Positions 36,050 to 46,023 are shown, counted from the first letter of the stretch. The stretch is DNA of 64,000 bases from JAAXKN01 sp036261625 (GCA_036261625.1 DATAKL010000057.1:1-64000); one strand, 5' to 3'. Notes: generated by a model from the sequence alone, not told the origin. Translations and numbers: made by a program.

Positions 36050-37460
36050 AAAGCGCCAGAATTGGTTTTAGTTTTAGTTCTGTTTCCTTGTATTCCACAG
36101 CAGGGTCGGAGCCTTCAACAATGCCCCCGCCGGCAAAGGCAAAGAGCTTTTTGCCCTTGAGGAGCGCACTTCTGATTGCAACGGCAAATTCACCTTCTTT
36201 TCTGAAATTAAACCAGCCGACAATTCCTGCATACATTCCCCTGTGGTAGTCCTCCATTTTCTTTATAACATTCATTGCATCTGCCTGCGGAACGCCGCAG
36301 ACTGCAGGCGTGGGGTGGAGGCTCTCCATAATTGAAAATATCCTGTGTGAAGAGTTAAGCCTTATCCTTAAAGGGGTCCACAAGTGCTGAATGTTCTTAA
36401 GCTTCTTTATCTTGGGAGGCGTCTCGTAGATTACCTCACTGGAATAATCCTTAAAGAGGTTCTCGAAGTATGTTATAACTGTATTATGCTCCATGAGGTC
36501 CTTTTGGCTCTTAAGGAGCTTTTCTTCAAATTCCCTGTCCTCATTTTCTTCTTTACCCCTGGGGGCACTTCCGGCAAGGGCATCCGCTTCAATCCATTCG
36601 CCAGAGAGTTTTATAAGTCTTTCCGGGGAGGCGCCGAAGAAAGTCGATTTCCCGGAATGAAAGGCAAAGAGATAGCATTCGGGATAATTTTCTCTTAAGC
36701 GGCCAAGAAGCTCGTAAACATAAGGCTCTTCACTTAGTTTCAGCTCCACCTGCCTGGAAAGCACAATCTTATCAAGCTCGCCTGACTCAATTGTGCCTAT
36801 TGCCTTCTTTACGCTCTCCATCCATTTTTTCTTGTCTTTAGGCGTATTGCCCAAAATTTCGGCAACCCTGGGATGAGCCGCAGCTGCATGTGTATTATTC
36901 TCCCTGCGGGAGAAGATCTGCGATATCCTCTGATCAAACTCACTTACGAGCCTGTCTTTGGAAACCTCCTGCAGGAGGAGGAAATTGCAGACAATAACTT
37001 TTTCACTTCCTTTTATGTAAATGAGCAGCTTAGGTACAAACCAGTTGGAGTCGGCATAATTTTCCCACACCTCCGAGTGATTTTCCTGAGTAAACTTCAT
37101 TCCGCCCACAAACAGGGGAATGTGATCTATTCCAAGCTCATCCCAGTTTGAGACGAAGCCTTCTCTTGCGGCTTTAACTTTCTTTTCAATAGCAGCAAAT
37201 CTTCCCTTGCCGTTTTCATTTATTGAAATAAGCTCTCCCAGGGCGATTATTTGAGTCTCTTCATCCGGTTTTTCCCAGTAAAATGACTTTTCATAGCCGA
37301 TAGAAAGCTTCTTAAGATTTTCGATCGTTAGAGAATCATCCCATCTGAAGGCAAATGAGGCCAGTGAAGAGGGGAGAGTCTTTTTCTCTAAGGCATTTAA
37401 CACAAAGTGTCTGAAATTTTCGGAATTCGTATTCAATTCAAAAGTATTGTTGTTTAACAT
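36027..37460 (-). CDS. menF: Isochorismate synthase
   Basis: MenF converts chorismate to isochorismate. The 477-residue protein has the chorismate-utilising domain in its C-terminal half, with DKIVLSRQVEL, ALAGSAPRGKEENED, LMEHNTVI and HPTPAVCGVP segments holding the magnesium and substrate residues. Anthranilate and salicylate synthases share this fold, but its overlap with menD fixes the role. This two-gene operon is 28 kb from the other men genes. The upstream gap 37461-37694 is very AT-rich and must contain the menF promoter and that of the divergent gene. Confidence 0.93.
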   Translation of the reverse strand: MLNNNTFELNTNSENFRHFVLNALEKKTLPSSLASFAFRWDDSLTIENLKKLSIGYEKSFYWEKPDEETQIIALGELISINENGKGRFAAIEKKVKAAREGFVSNWDELGIDHIPLFVGGMKFTQENHSEVWENYADSNWFVPKLLIYIKGSEKVIVCNFLLLQEVSKDRLVSEFDQRISQIFSRRENNTHAAAAHPRVAEILGNTPKDKKKWMESVKKAIGTIESGELDKIVLSRQVELKLSEEPYVYELLGRLRENYPECYLFAFHSGKSTFFGASPERLIKLSGEWIEADALAGSAPRGKEENEDREFEEKLLKSQKDLMEHNTVITYFENLFKDYSSEVIYETPPKIKKLKNIQHLWTPLRIRLNSSHRIFSIMESLHPTPAVCGVPQADAMNVIKKMEDYHRGMYAGIVGWFNFRKEGEFAVAIRSALLKGKKLFAFAGGGIVEGSDPAVEYKETELKLKPILALFENENKS

Positions 37461-37694
37461 ATATATCGTAAATATAAATTATAAGAAAAAACTTTCAAAT
37501 TACAATTATAAGAAAATTTTAGGGATGAAAATCAGCCTTTGGACAAGATATCTCTTTTTTTTTGGCAAAAAGGGCGATTATATGCTGATAACTCAAATAA
37601 TTAAAGTTCTGATTTTTTCCACTCTCATTTCTCTACTTTAAAGGAAAAAAATACATATATTTTTAAATAGTTATTTAACAGTTAGAACAGGCAA

Positions 37695-38366
37695 GTGGAT
37701 CAAAGAAAAATAACCATAGGAGGAGCTGACTATAGCTACAGTTACAGAGTCAGTAAGAAAGCCAGTTATATGAGGCTGCAGGTAAGTCCGGAAAAGGGGC
37801 TGGAACTGATTGTTCCCTATGGTGTTTCAGCCAAAGAAGCCGAAAATTTTCTTTTAAGCAAGAGCCAATGGGTAATAAAGCATCTTAAGAAGGTCTCGGA
37901 AAAAGAGGAGAACTTCCGTTTTATGGGAGTTAAACTGACGGTTGAGCATCACTATGATGCCCTTATCAGGCGTCACCGCCTGGAGCTGAAGGAAGGGACC
38001 TTAAAGATCTTGAGTCCTCTGGATGACGCGGTTCCCTTAAGGAGTATATATAGTGCGTGGCTGAAGCTTAAAGCTGAGAATTACATACCGCAGAGAGTGA
38101 GGCTTCTGGCACAGAGGTACGGTTTTTATGTGAACAGGATTTCCATACGTGCTCAGAAGACCCGCTGGGGAAGCTGTTCAAGAGGGAACAATTTGTCTTT
38201 TAATTTCCGGCTTATGGCCTACAACACTGACATAATTGATTACGTAATTGTACACGAACTCTGCCATACTAAAGAGATGAATCATTCGAAAAGATTCTGG
38301 GACCTGGTTGAAAAAATTGTGCCTGAGTACAAGGCACTAAGAAAAGAACTCAAAAAAGTAGCTTAA
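37695..38366 (+). CDS. YgjP-like zinc metallopeptidase (DUF45/SprT-like)
   Basis: A GTG start gives 223 residues. The C-terminal zinc motif is VHELCHTKEMNHSKRFW, with the HExxH histidines and a third histidine in the NHSKRFW segment. The centre has the usual TRWGSCSRGNNLSFNFRLM segment. Members of this family (YgjP) are small cytoplasmic metalloproteases linked with restriction genes in some genomes, but no such genes are next to it here. The substrate is unknown. Confidence 0.85.
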   Translation: MDQRKITIGGADYSYSYRVSKKASYMRLQVSPEKGLELIVPYGVSAKEAENFLLSKSQWVIKHLKKVSEKEENFRFMGVKLTVEHHYDALIRRHRLELKEGTLKILSPLDDAVPLRSIYSAWLKLKAENYIPQRVRLLAQRYGFYVNRISIRAQKTRWGSCSRGNNLSFNFRLMAYNTDIIDYVIVHELCHTKEMNHSKRFWDLVEKIVPEYKALRKELKKVA

Positions 38367-38384
38367 ATTTATCAAGTATTTTAG

Positions 38385-38837
38385 ATGACGACTATGATGA
38401 CAGACCTAAGAACAAAGCATGCAATAACCATCTGGGAAAAACTCTTCCATACTTATGAGAAGTACAGGAAGATGCAGGTGAAAACTGTCTTTGAGCACCA
38501 CCTGACCGGACCGCAGTACAGTGTCCTTGAAGTTCTCTTCAGTTCCGGTCCAATGCCCTTAAAGAAGATAGGTGAGAAGCTTTATGTAAGCGGGGCAAAT
38601 ATAACCTGCGTGGTGGATAACCTGGAAAAAGAGGAGCTCGTGCGCAGGGTACCCTCAGCGGAGGACAGGAGGATCATAATAGCAGAGCTTACGGCGAAAG
38701 GAAGAGAAAAGATAGAAAAACTTTTCCCGCTCCAGGCTCAGAATATACTCAAGATGACCGAGGCCTTAAGTCACGAGGAGCAGGATGAGCTCATGAAGCT
38801 CTTAAACAAGCTTGATACGGAAAGTAAAGGGGAGTAA
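38385..38837 (+). CDS. MarR-family transcriptional regulator
   Basis: This 150-residue winged-helix protein has the MarR layout: a dimerising helix at each end, LTGPQYSVLEVLFSSG leading into the helix-turn-helix (PLKKIGEKLYVSGANITCVVDNLEKEELV), and a wing with SAEDRRIIIAELTAKG. The target and ligand are unknown. It begins 18 bases after the YgjP-like gene and could be cotranscribed with it. Confidence 0.9.
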   Translation: MTTMMTDLRTKHAITIWEKLFHTYEKYRKMQVKTVFEHHLTGPQYSVLEVLFSSGPMPLKKIGEKLYVSGANITCVVDNLEKEELVRRVPSAEDRRIIIAELTAKGREKIEKLFPLQAQNILKMTEALSHEEQDELMKLLNKLDTESKGE

Positions 38838-38841
38838 AAGA

Positions 38842-38872
38842 AAGGAGCACCTTATATGTGCTCCTTAATTTT
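38842..38872. terminator. Bidirectional rho-independent terminator
   Basis: AAGGAGCAC (38842-38850) and GTGCTCCTT (38858-38866) form a 9-bp stem with a seven-base loop, followed by AATTTTTC. It serves the MarR gene and the convergent prmA gene. Confidence 0.85.
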
Positions 38873-38874
38873 TC

Positions 38875-39720
38875 TTACTTTCTTTTCATGACAAGTGAGA
38901 TCCACTCATCCATCTGCATTTTATCGGAAACCGTGAAACCCTCCCGGGCATAACGTTCAGTTATATCCTGTTCATCGGTAAACAAAAGTCCCGAGAGAAT
39001 GAGTGTTCCACCCTTTTTCACGTGGGATGCGAGATCTTGCCCGATATCCATTAGTATATTCTTATTTATATTGGCAAGCACAAGGTCGAAGTCTTTTTCC
39101 TCCACCTGGCTTACTTCTCCAAGTCTTATTTCAACCTGGCCTGAAACGCCGTTAACCTGGCAGTTTTCAATGCCGTTATCGAAGCACCATTCATCGTTGT
39201 CAATTGCAACGGCGTGAGAAGCCCCGAGTCTTACAGAGGCAATTGCAAGGACTCCTGTTCCGGTTCCAACGTCGAGCACATTCATCCCTTCTTTTACATA
39301 CTTTTCAATCATGAGGAGCATAAGGCGTGTTGTCTGATGCTCTCCGGTGCCGAAGGACATCTTGGGATCGATTGTCAGAACGAGCTGTCCTTCGTGAGAG
39401 GTGTATTCTTTTGTACTTGGCCTGATGACAATTTTATCGGAGACCTCAATTATGTTTAACGACTTTTCCCATTCCTCGTTCCAGTTTTTTTCCTCGAACT
39501 CATTTTCATCCACGGAAAAGTCCTCAATGAGATTCTCTTTTAAGAGGGACTTAAGGAGATCCTCAATTTCAGCTTTATTTACTTTTCCGGCCTCAGAAAA
39601 TACTTTTATATAGGGATCTTCCTCCGTAACTCCTGATATATCCAGTTTCCAGAGAATGCCGCTTACCACTTCCGGGGCCATGGGTTCGGTTCTTATTACA
39701 AATTCTTTATAATGTTTCAA
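38875..39720 (-). CDS. prmA: Ribosomal protein L11 methyltransferase
   Basis: PrmA trimethylates ribosomal protein L11. The 281-residue protein has an N-terminal substrate-recognition domain and a class I SAM-dependent methyltransferase domain with motif I LDVGTGTGVLAIASVRLGA, the acidic residue in AVAIDND, and motif IV LVLANINKNIL. The DPKMSFGTGEHQTTRL segment is characteristic of PrmA. Confidence 0.93.
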   Translation of the reverse strand: MKHYKEFVIRTEPMAPEVVSGILWKLDISGVTEEDPYIKVFSEAGKVNKAEIEDLLKSLLKENLIEDFSVDENEFEEKNWNEEWEKSLNIIEVSDKIVIRPSTKEYTSHEGQLVLTIDPKMSFGTGEHQTTRLMLLMIEKYVKEGMNVLDVGTGTGVLAIASVRLGASHAVAIDNDEWCFDNGIENCQVNGVSGQVEIRLGEVSQVEEKDFDLVLANINKNILMDIGQDLASHVKKGGTLILSGLLFTDEQDITERYAREGFTVSDKMQMDEWISLVMKRK

Positions 39721-39760
39721 ATTTTTAACTCCGCAAAAATCAATTATAGAAATCTTAAAA

Positions 39761-40759
39761 CTAAACTGCCGGCTTATTGAAGTCCAGGCTGTAAATCAGG
39801 TATGTCAGTACATCACCCACCTGCTGAAGTGTTTCCTGACTTATATTATCCATTGTGTCTTTCTGTGAGTGCCAGTAATTTCTTCTAGGAACTCCCGTGT
39901 CGGCCCCCACGAGGTCGATATCGATAATGTCAATTGTATTTATGCCTGCCTCGTTAAGCGGTACATGATCGTCCTCGATCTGGTTGCCCTGGACGTCGGA
40001 GAAACTGCTGGCGTTAAGCTTTCTTGCAATACTCCATACCATATCGACAACCTCGGGCGCAAAGAGCATCGATTTGCCTTCCTTATTAAATACGGCCTGT
40101 TTATCTCCCACCATGTCAAGGAGTATTCCGAAGGCGGGGTTATAGTCCGAAGGCTTCTGGGCTGCAAAATATTTTGAGCCGAGGAAATAGTTTCCCAGGT
40201 CATTTTCCTGTCCGTAATCCTCACCGTCAAAGAACACCAGATCCACGCCGTAGTTGAGAGGATTCTGTTTCAAGATGTGTTCGAGTTCCAGGAGGACCCC
40301 CACGCCGCTTGCGCCGTCATTGGCACCCGGTATGGGGAGATTCCTTTTGGCCGGGTCAGTATCGTGCTCGCCTCTGGGGCGTGTATCCCAGTGGGCTGAA
40401 ATAAATATCCTGTTTTTAGCCTTGGGGTTGAACTTTGCAATTACGTTTGTAAGACTGAGCTGTTCATTATTATAGCCCGTATAGCTGAAGTTCTGAACCT
40501 CAACGCTGTCGGCATACTTTCTGGATTCACTGATGAGGTAATTAAGTGCTGCCTGGTGGCCTTTGGAGCCCGGGTTACGCGGACCGAAGGAGACCTGTCT
40601 GGCAGTTTCATCGTATGCAGCCTTTGCATCGAATGCCGGAGGATTAACCTGGGCCTTAAGGAAGTATGGCGGCTCCTGTGCCTTGGGGGTTTCCTCTTTT
40701 TTGTTACATGATATAAAGCCAAAAGACATAATGATTAACAGGATAAATATTTGTTTCAT
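39761..40759 (-). CDS. M28-family lipoprotein, glutaminyl-cyclase-like
   Basis: The 332-residue protein starts with a lipoprotein signal ending in a lipobox (GFISC). The zinc-binding M28 domain shows ISAHWDTRP, GANDGASGVGVLLELE, VDLVFFDGEDYG and a late histidine in YWHSQKDTMDN. The order and spacing (a single zinc, FFDGE and a YFLGSKYFA segment) look more like bacterial/animal glutaminyl-peptide cyclotransferases than classical aminopeptidases, so N-terminal pyroglutamate formation is a reasonable guess. An aminopeptidase role remains possible. Confidence 0.8.
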   Translation of the reverse strand: MKQIFILLIIMSFGFISCNKKEETPKAQEPPYFLKAQVNPPAFDAKAAYDETARQVSFGPRNPGSKGHQAALNYLISESRKYADSVEVQNFSYTGYNNEQLSLTNVIAKFNPKAKNRIFISAHWDTRPRGEHDTDPAKRNLPIPGANDGASGVGVLLELEHILKQNPLNYGVDLVFFDGEDYGQENDLGNYFLGSKYFAAQKPSDYNPAFGILLDMVGDKQAVFNKEGKSMLFAPEVVDMVWSIARKLNASSFSDVQGNQIEDDHVPLNEAGINTIDIIDIDLVGADTGVPRRNYWHSQKDTMDNISQETLQQVGDVLTYLIYSLDFNKPAV

Positions 40760-40832
40760 GATATTTGTTATTTCCTAAATCCGGTTTCTAAAACCTAAAA
40801 TAAATATAATTACTGTTTTAACAAAAAGAATT

Positions 40833-42278
40833 TCACTCTGAAGCTTCCGCATTTCCCGATTCGGAGAGAATGCGCCCTATTTCATCCAGGATTTTTATTG
40901 CCCTGGATGCGCTGCCGACATAATTCTGAATTATTGCACTGAATGCCAGCATGTGCTTGTTTTGTGCCGTTACGTAGCCCGACAGGGAATTGACTCCGCT
41001 GAGTGAGCCGGTCTTTGCATGCAGGTTGTTGAAGGCCAGGGTGTTCTTCATTCTGTTCCCAAGCGACCCGTCCACGCCCGCATTGGGGAAGGAGTTGTAA
41101 AGCACGCCGAAGAGCCGGGGTTTTGAGTAATAGATATATTTCAGGACGTCGAGCAATAGTTCAGTTGTGACTAGGTTATAATGCGAAACGCCTGAACCGT
41201 CAACAATCCTGTAGTCCTTATAGTTAAGCCCTGAGAGTGTAATAAGGCTGTCCACCATTTTAATCCCGTTTTCAGGAGTGGCGGGTTTTCCGAAAAACCT
41301 GTATGCCATGGCCCTTAAGGTCATCTCGGCGCTCAGGTTGTCGCTTGTCTTATTAAGGTTGACGATAACCTCTCCGTAAGGCCTGTTAAAGGTGTAGAAA
41401 AGTTTTGCATTTGTGGGTACGCTTGCCGTGTCTACAGTGCCCAGGACAAGCACGCGGGAAAATTCCAGGCGTTCTTTTAAGAGCGTAAGAAAGTAACGCG
41501 CCGGGTCATAAACGTTTATATCTTCTGTTATCGGGGACGACTTTAGGGGAAGGTTTCCCGAAAGAACAATATTGTTTGTCCTGTGCAGCCAGTCGCGGTC
41601 CCACTTAAAAGTTGAAGAGTCGCCTGAGATGGTAAGCGAGCGGTTTATTATTTTGAAGAAAGGGGTCTCCGGGACTGTTGTTACAACGGCCGGTGTGCCT
41701 GGAAATCCGGGCTTAATGTTAACCGTAACGGTGTTGCTGTTGATGTTCAAAGCCGACATATAAGGAGCATCTGTCGAAGGGTCGTCATCCCACATCCAGC
41801 CTTTTCCCCAGAAGATTGAATCCATGTAGGACACGTCGCCATAGACGTGTCCCTTAATTTCCTTTATTCCAAGGAGTTTGATTTGTTTTACAAGTGAATC
41901 CAGGTCCGCAAGGCCGAAATCGGGATCGCCTTTGCCTTCTACATAAAGGTCCCCCGTCATGATGGAGTCAGGAGTGATTGTGCCCGTATAGTAAAGGTTT
42001 GTCTGAAACTGATACTCAGGTCCCAGAAAGCAAAGCGCTGCAGATGTGGTAATGATCTTCATATTTGAAGCAGGCTTGAGGAGAAGTTTTATCTTGTTCT
42101 GATAAAGAGGCTTTCCTGCCGTAAGGTCATAGACATTTACCGAGGCTGCTGTTGCCTGGAAAATGCTGTCGCTTAAGAGCGTGTCAAGTTTTGCCTTAAG
42201 TCCCGACTGCGGATATGAAACCGAAGACAATAAAACAAAAAGCAGAATGCTGAATGAGAATTTAGTGTTTTTTTTCAT
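40833..42278 (-). CDS. dacB: D-alanyl-D-alanine carboxypeptidase/endopeptidase (PBP4, S13 family)
   Basis: This periplasmic peptidoglycan hydrolase (481 residues with signal peptide) has the three penicillin-binding motifs: SNMK with Ser71 and Lys74, SDN in the KTSDNLSAEM segment, and KTG in HAKTGSLSGVNS. The S13-specific DGSGVSHYN segment is also present. The insert between the first two motifs is of S13 type. The protein trims peptide crosslinks and side chains. Confidence 0.92.
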   Translation of the reverse strand: MKKNTKFSFSILLFVLLSSVSYPQSGLKAKLDTLLSDSIFQATAASVNVYDLTAGKPLYQNKIKLLLKPASNMKIITTSAALCFLGPEYQFQTNLYYTGTITPDSIMTGDLYVEGKGDPDFGLADLDSLVKQIKLLGIKEIKGHVYGDVSYMDSIFWGKGWMWDDDPSTDAPYMSALNINSNTVTVNIKPGFPGTPAVVTTVPETPFFKIINRSLTISGDSSTFKWDRDWLHRTNNIVLSGNLPLKSSPITEDINVYDPARYFLTLLKERLEFSRVLVLGTVDTASVPTNAKLFYTFNRPYGEVIVNLNKTSDNLSAEMTLRAMAYRFFGKPATPENGIKMVDSLITLSGLNYKDYRIVDGSGVSHYNLVTTELLLDVLKYIYYSKPRLFGVLYNSFPNAGVDGSLGNRMKNTLAFNNLHAKTGSLSGVNSLSGYVTAQNKHMLAFSAIIQNYVGSASRAIKILDEIGRILSESGNAEASE

Positions 42279-42365
42279 GGAGACTTAAAAAATTTGGTTA
42301 TATGGTAGAAATTAAATTGCCGGAAAAATTTCCGGCTCAAAATAAAAGTTGTCTTTGGAATAGTT

Positions 42366-43727
42366 CTAAAAATAGGGTCTGGTTCTAAAGCCCACACCCA
42401 CGTTGTCCTCTACGAATTTTTTAGCTTCTTCAGTATCTATTTCATTAAGGCCTACGACCGTCATAACGACGTTTGTGTAGGCTTTGGCTTTCCTTGCAAA
42501 GTCCAGCATTTCGGCGTGCAGCCCGGGATCTACCTGCATTAGTTTTGAGTACTGCTGCGGGTCGACAGAGTTAAGGCTGATTGAGACTGTATCGATAAGC
42601 CCTTTGAGTTCAGGCGTTATGTCGCGTTTATTTATGAAGTTGCCGTGTCCGTCTGTATTCATTCTTGTTTTGCCGTTATGTTCTTTCACATAGGAGGCTA
42701 TTTCCTTAACGACATCCCAGCGTATTGTAGGCTCGCCGTAGCCGCAGAAGACGACTTCATCGTACTGCGAAGGGTCGCCAATTTCCTTGATATATGTTTG
42801 AGCCGGGGGTTCCTCGCTTTTTTTCATTCTGAGGCTGTAGCCTTTAATAACGGCGTCGCCTTTGCGGTCGCAGAAAACGCAGTCGGCGTTGCAGCGGTTG
42901 GTAACATTTATGTAAAGTGAATTACCGATTCTGTATGTATAGCTTACGCCCGGCTTGCGCCCTATGCCGAAGAGCCTGAATGCGTTAAATGAAGTTGCCT
43001 GCGCCACGTTCTCGAGCGTAATATTCTGAACTTCGGCAATCTTTTCTGCAACAAGGTTTACGTAAGAAGGTTCATTTCTTTTTCCCCTGTGGGGCACGGG
43101 CGTCATGAAAGGCGAATCGGTCTCAAGCAGGAGGTTTTCCACCTGAACGTGCCTTAGAATTTCTCTTAAGTTATCGGCCTTGCTGAAGGTGATATTTCCT
43201 GTGAAGGAGAGGAGGTGATGCATTGAGATAAGTTCTCTTGCATCCTGAACAGACCCTGAAAAGCAGTGAAGCTGTGCCTTAAGGCTGGTATCTTTATATG
43301 TGCGGAGAATGTTCATTATATCGGTATCAGCTTCGCGGTTATGCAGAATAACAGGAAGATTCAACTTTAAGGCCAGGAGTATCTGGCTGTCCAGGGCATC
43401 AATCTGACGGTCCCTTGGGGAGAAGTCGTAGTAATAATCGAGTCCGATTTCGCCAATTGCAACTACCTTCTGAGAGCTGCGGGCAAGACTTTCCAGGTCA
43501 TTTAAGAGAGAGTCTGTCCACTCCTTTGTATCGTGGGGGTGAATTCCGACTGCGGCGTAGATAAAGTCATATTTTTCCGCCAGACTGACTGCCTCTACGG
43601 AGCTTGCAAGGTCAGTTCCAGGGACAATAATATAATCTACGCCGGAAGCTTTAGCCCTTTCAATTACCTCTTCTACTTCGCCGTTGAAATTCGGATAGAA
43701 CAGGTGTGCGTGTGTATCTACAAACAT
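42366..43727 (-). CDS. TatD-family hydrolase fused to a TatD-associated radical SAM domain
   Basis: The N-terminal 255 residues are a complete TatD hydrolase: THAH (His6 and His8), the glutamate in IGEIGLDYY, HCFSGS (His154), and ETDSP (Asp204) followed by PHRGKRNEPSYV. After a short linker the C-terminal 190 residues are a radical SAM domain with the cluster motif CNADCVFC (Cys279, Cys283, Cys286), then CGYGEPTIRW and NTDGHGNF. Separate radical SAM proteins encoded next to tatD are known (TatD-associated family); here the two are one chain. The substrate of neither part is known. Confidence 0.9.
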   Translation of the reverse strand: MFVDTHAHLFYPNFNGEVEEVIERAKASGVDYIIVPGTDLASSVEAVSLAEKYDFIYAAVGIHPHDTKEWTDSLLNDLESLARSSQKVVAIGEIGLDYYYDFSPRDRQIDALDSQILLALKLNLPVILHNREADTDIMNILRTYKDTSLKAQLHCFSGSVQDARELISMHHLLSFTGNITFSKADNLREILRHVQVENLLLETDSPFMTPVPHRGKRNEPSYVNLVAEKIAEVQNITLENVAQATSFNAFRLFGIGRKPGVSYTYRIGNSLYINVTNRCNADCVFCDRKGDAVIKGYSLRMKKSEEPPAQTYIKEIGDPSQYDEVVFCGYGEPTIRWDVVKEIASYVKEHNGKTRMNTDGHGNFINKRDITPELKGLIDTVSISLNSVDPQQYSKLMQVDPGLHAEMLDFARKAKAYTNVVMTVVGLNEIDTEEAKKFVEDNVGVGFRTRPYF

Positions 43728-43781
43728 TTCTTTTTTCTAGGATGAAACCTGCTGAATTAAAACTCTTTGCAGGAGCCGTAC

Positions 43782-45953
43782 TTAAAACGAGACTTCCAGG
43801 CTTACAGATGCGTTCCTGATGGGGGAAATATTGCCGATTATTTCTATGTAATTGTAATTCAGCAGGTTGTTAATATTAATAAATATCTTCCCCGGCAGTC
43901 CCAAAGATAACAAATTATATCCAGTTCTGAAATCTAAAAGATAGACCGGCACCCGTTTGCCCCCGTCAGTAACAACCCCAAGATCGACAAGTTCAAAATC
44001 CAGGGCTTCTATTTTACTCCAGTATCTGAAATCTGTTCCAAGTTCAAATGGTCCTGAATTAAAATTAAGTGAAGCCATTGCCTGGTGGCGCGGGCGGTAC
44101 TTGAGGGGAGTGTTATTTTCGATGTCCCTTGCCCAAAGATATGTGTAATTTGTCAGAAGGCTGAGTCTTTGGGGAATAAGGTAAAACATTGTGTTCATTT
44201 CAAGGCCCTGTATCCGGGCCCTTGTCAGGTTGCGGAATGTGATAAGTCCGTCAGTTAAATCCACTCCGGGTTCAATAAAGTCGTAATATTCGTTCTGGAA
44301 GAGTGCGAGGTCAAAATTTATAAGGAGGCCGAAATTATGGTTTATGCCTGTTTCCATTGACAGGCTCGTTTCAGGCATGAGCCGTGGGTTCGGTTTTATC
44401 TTAATTCCGCTTGCAGTTGTACTTGTAAAAGCCTCGGCCAGTGTAGGCGAGCGGAAGCCCTTTCCAATTGAGGCCCTTAGTGTTGTGGCTTCAGAAAGCC
44501 TGTAGTTCAGGGCCGCCTTGGGGGAAAAGGAGTCAAAGCCCTTCAATGTATCCAGCCGGCTGTAGTCGTACCTGGCGCCAAGAGTAAGACTAAGTGGGAA
44601 GGGGAATCTGTATTCCGACTGCAGGTAGCCTCCGATGTTAAAGGATCCGGGCTGACCGAAAAGGTTTGAGTTTACCTTTCCCGCGCCCGATTCCAGGCCT
44701 GAAGTTATGATGAGATCTTTTATTATCCTGTAGTTCGTCTGAAGCTCCCATTCAAAGATGCCGGTTCTGGAGGTGTCGTGGCTTGATGTTTCATCGCGCC
44801 AGTCCGTCCTGTAATAGCTTGTTCTTGCCTTTAGAAAGAAGTCGGGGCTGAAGACATTTTTATATACTGCGGCAAGCATGTATCTCTGTGAATTGACCTT
44901 CTGCCCCTGGTCTACGTCCCTGGGCTGAAGAGCATGCCTGGAATCTTTCCAGTAAATAAAGTTGCCCCTGTTCTGTCCTAAGTAGCTGCCGAGGAAAGTG
45001 AGGCTTGAAAGCTCGGTTAACTTGTAATCTGTCTTCAGAAATCCGGTAAATCTCCTGTAGTAGTCATCCTGTCTGTAGCCCAGGTTTTCCGATGGGGTCA
45101 GTGAGACAACGTAAGCCAGCTTTCCGATTGTGTTAGAGTGAGTAAGTGTAATGCCGTTAAAGGGCCTCAGCTCGCCCGACCAGTCCCACTCCTTGTAGTA
45201 CGGGTGATCGTAGAGGCCGTAGTAGGCTTTGGCATAGAAGTGCGGTTTCTCAGGGATGTCTTTTGTAATAACGTTAATTACGCCTCCAATGGCCGTAGAT
45301 CCGTAAAGAGAGCTCGCGGCGCCTTTAATGATCTCGACCCTGTCAATCTGAGTGACGGGGATCAGTTCATAGATGATTTCACCGGTATCTCCCGTATAAA
45401 GGGGGATTCCGTCCATGGCAACAAGGACTCTCGTTCCGGCGCCCCGGCTGTAGCCGCTGGAGCCGCGTATGCTGACCTGGTCGTAGTTCATATTCACACC
45501 GGGAGCGTAGCGCAGGGCATAATCCAGAGAGACAACGTTCCTGTCGTTAATATCCGAAGAGCTCAGTATAGTAGCACTCACAGGAAGTTCCGAGAGCTGC
45601 TGTTCGTACTTGCTGGCTGTTACGACAACCTGTTTTGACTGCAGCGCAGTTTCCTCCATGGTGAAGTCCAGTTCCACGGGAGTCCTGTTAACCTCAACCT
45701 CACGGGTTATACTTTTCTTGTAGCCGACCATTGAAACTTCGAGGCGGTATACTCCTTTTTTAAGTCGGCTTATTTTGTACTGTCCCGAGGAGTCGGTTGA
45801 AGTGCCCATAGCAGTTCCCTGAACGACAACGTTTGCTCCATGAAGGGATAGGCCCCTGCTGTCGGTAATTCTGCCGAATATAGAGCCCGTCTGGGCTGCA
45901 ATATCCATGAAACAGAAAAGGCATAAAAGAATAACGGGTATAAGTTTCATCAA
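43782..45953 (-). CDS. TonB-dependent outer-membrane receptor
   Basis: The 723-residue protein has a signal peptide (LIPVILLCLFCFMDIAAQ), then a carboxypeptidase-regulatory-like domain (GSIFGRITDSRGLSLHGANV, to about residue 110), a plug domain (about 110-230, with VVVTASKYEQQLSELPVS and VSIRGSSGYSRGAGTRV) and a 22-strand barrel ending in a final aromatic strand (NASVSLEVSF). The plug sequence resembles BtuB and colicin-receptor types. The substrate cannot be told. The lipoprotein gene 70 bases upstream is on the same strand and may be its partner. Confidence 0.9.
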   Translation of the reverse strand: MMKLIPVILLCLFCFMDIAAQTGSIFGRITDSRGLSLHGANVVVQGTAMGTSTDSSGQYKISRLKKGVYRLEVSMVGYKKSITREVEVNRTPVELDFTMEETALQSKQVVVTASKYEQQLSELPVSATILSSSDINDRNVVSLDYALRYAPGVNMNYDQVSIRGSSGYSRGAGTRVLVAMDGIPLYTGDTGEIIYELIPVTQIDRVEIIKGAASSLYGSTAIGGVINVITKDIPEKPHFYAKAYYGLYDHPYYKEWDWSGELRPFNGITLTHSNTIGKLAYVVSLTPSENLGYRQDDYYRRFTGFLKTDYKLTELSSLTFLGSYLGQNRGNFIYWKDSRHALQPRDVDQGQKVNSQRYMLAAVYKNVFSPDFFLKARTSYYRTDWRDETSSHDTSRTGIFEWELQTNYRIIKDLIITSGLESGAGKVNSNLFGQPGSFNIGGYLQSEYRFPFPLSLTLGARYDYSRLDTLKGFDSFSPKAALNYRLSEATTLRASIGKGFRSPTLAEAFTSTTASGIKIKPNPRLMPETSLSMETGINHNFGLLINFDLALFQNEYYDFIEPGVDLTDGLITFRNLTRARIQGLEMNTMFYLIPQRLSLLTNYTYLWARDIENNTPLKYRPRHQAMASLNFNSGPFELGTDFRYWSKIEALDFELVDLGVVTDGGKRVPVYLLDFRTGYNLLSLGLPGKIFININNLLNYNYIEIIGNISPIRNASVSLEVSF

Positions 45954-46023
45954 GCAAGTTCTCTTCCTTTGAATAAAAGATTCTTCAATTCAACATTCAT
46001 AATTCCTAATTCAACATTTCTTT

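Noticed and set aside
37525..37641. A short hydrophobic plus-strand frame upstream of the YgjP-like gene
   Set aside because: The region is extremely AT-rich, no spaced ribosome binding site is seen and the product resembles chance sequence.
37695..38837. Restriction-linked defence island around the YgjP-like protease
   Set aside because: No restriction, methylase or helicase genes are nearby; the neighbours are a MarR regulator and prmA.
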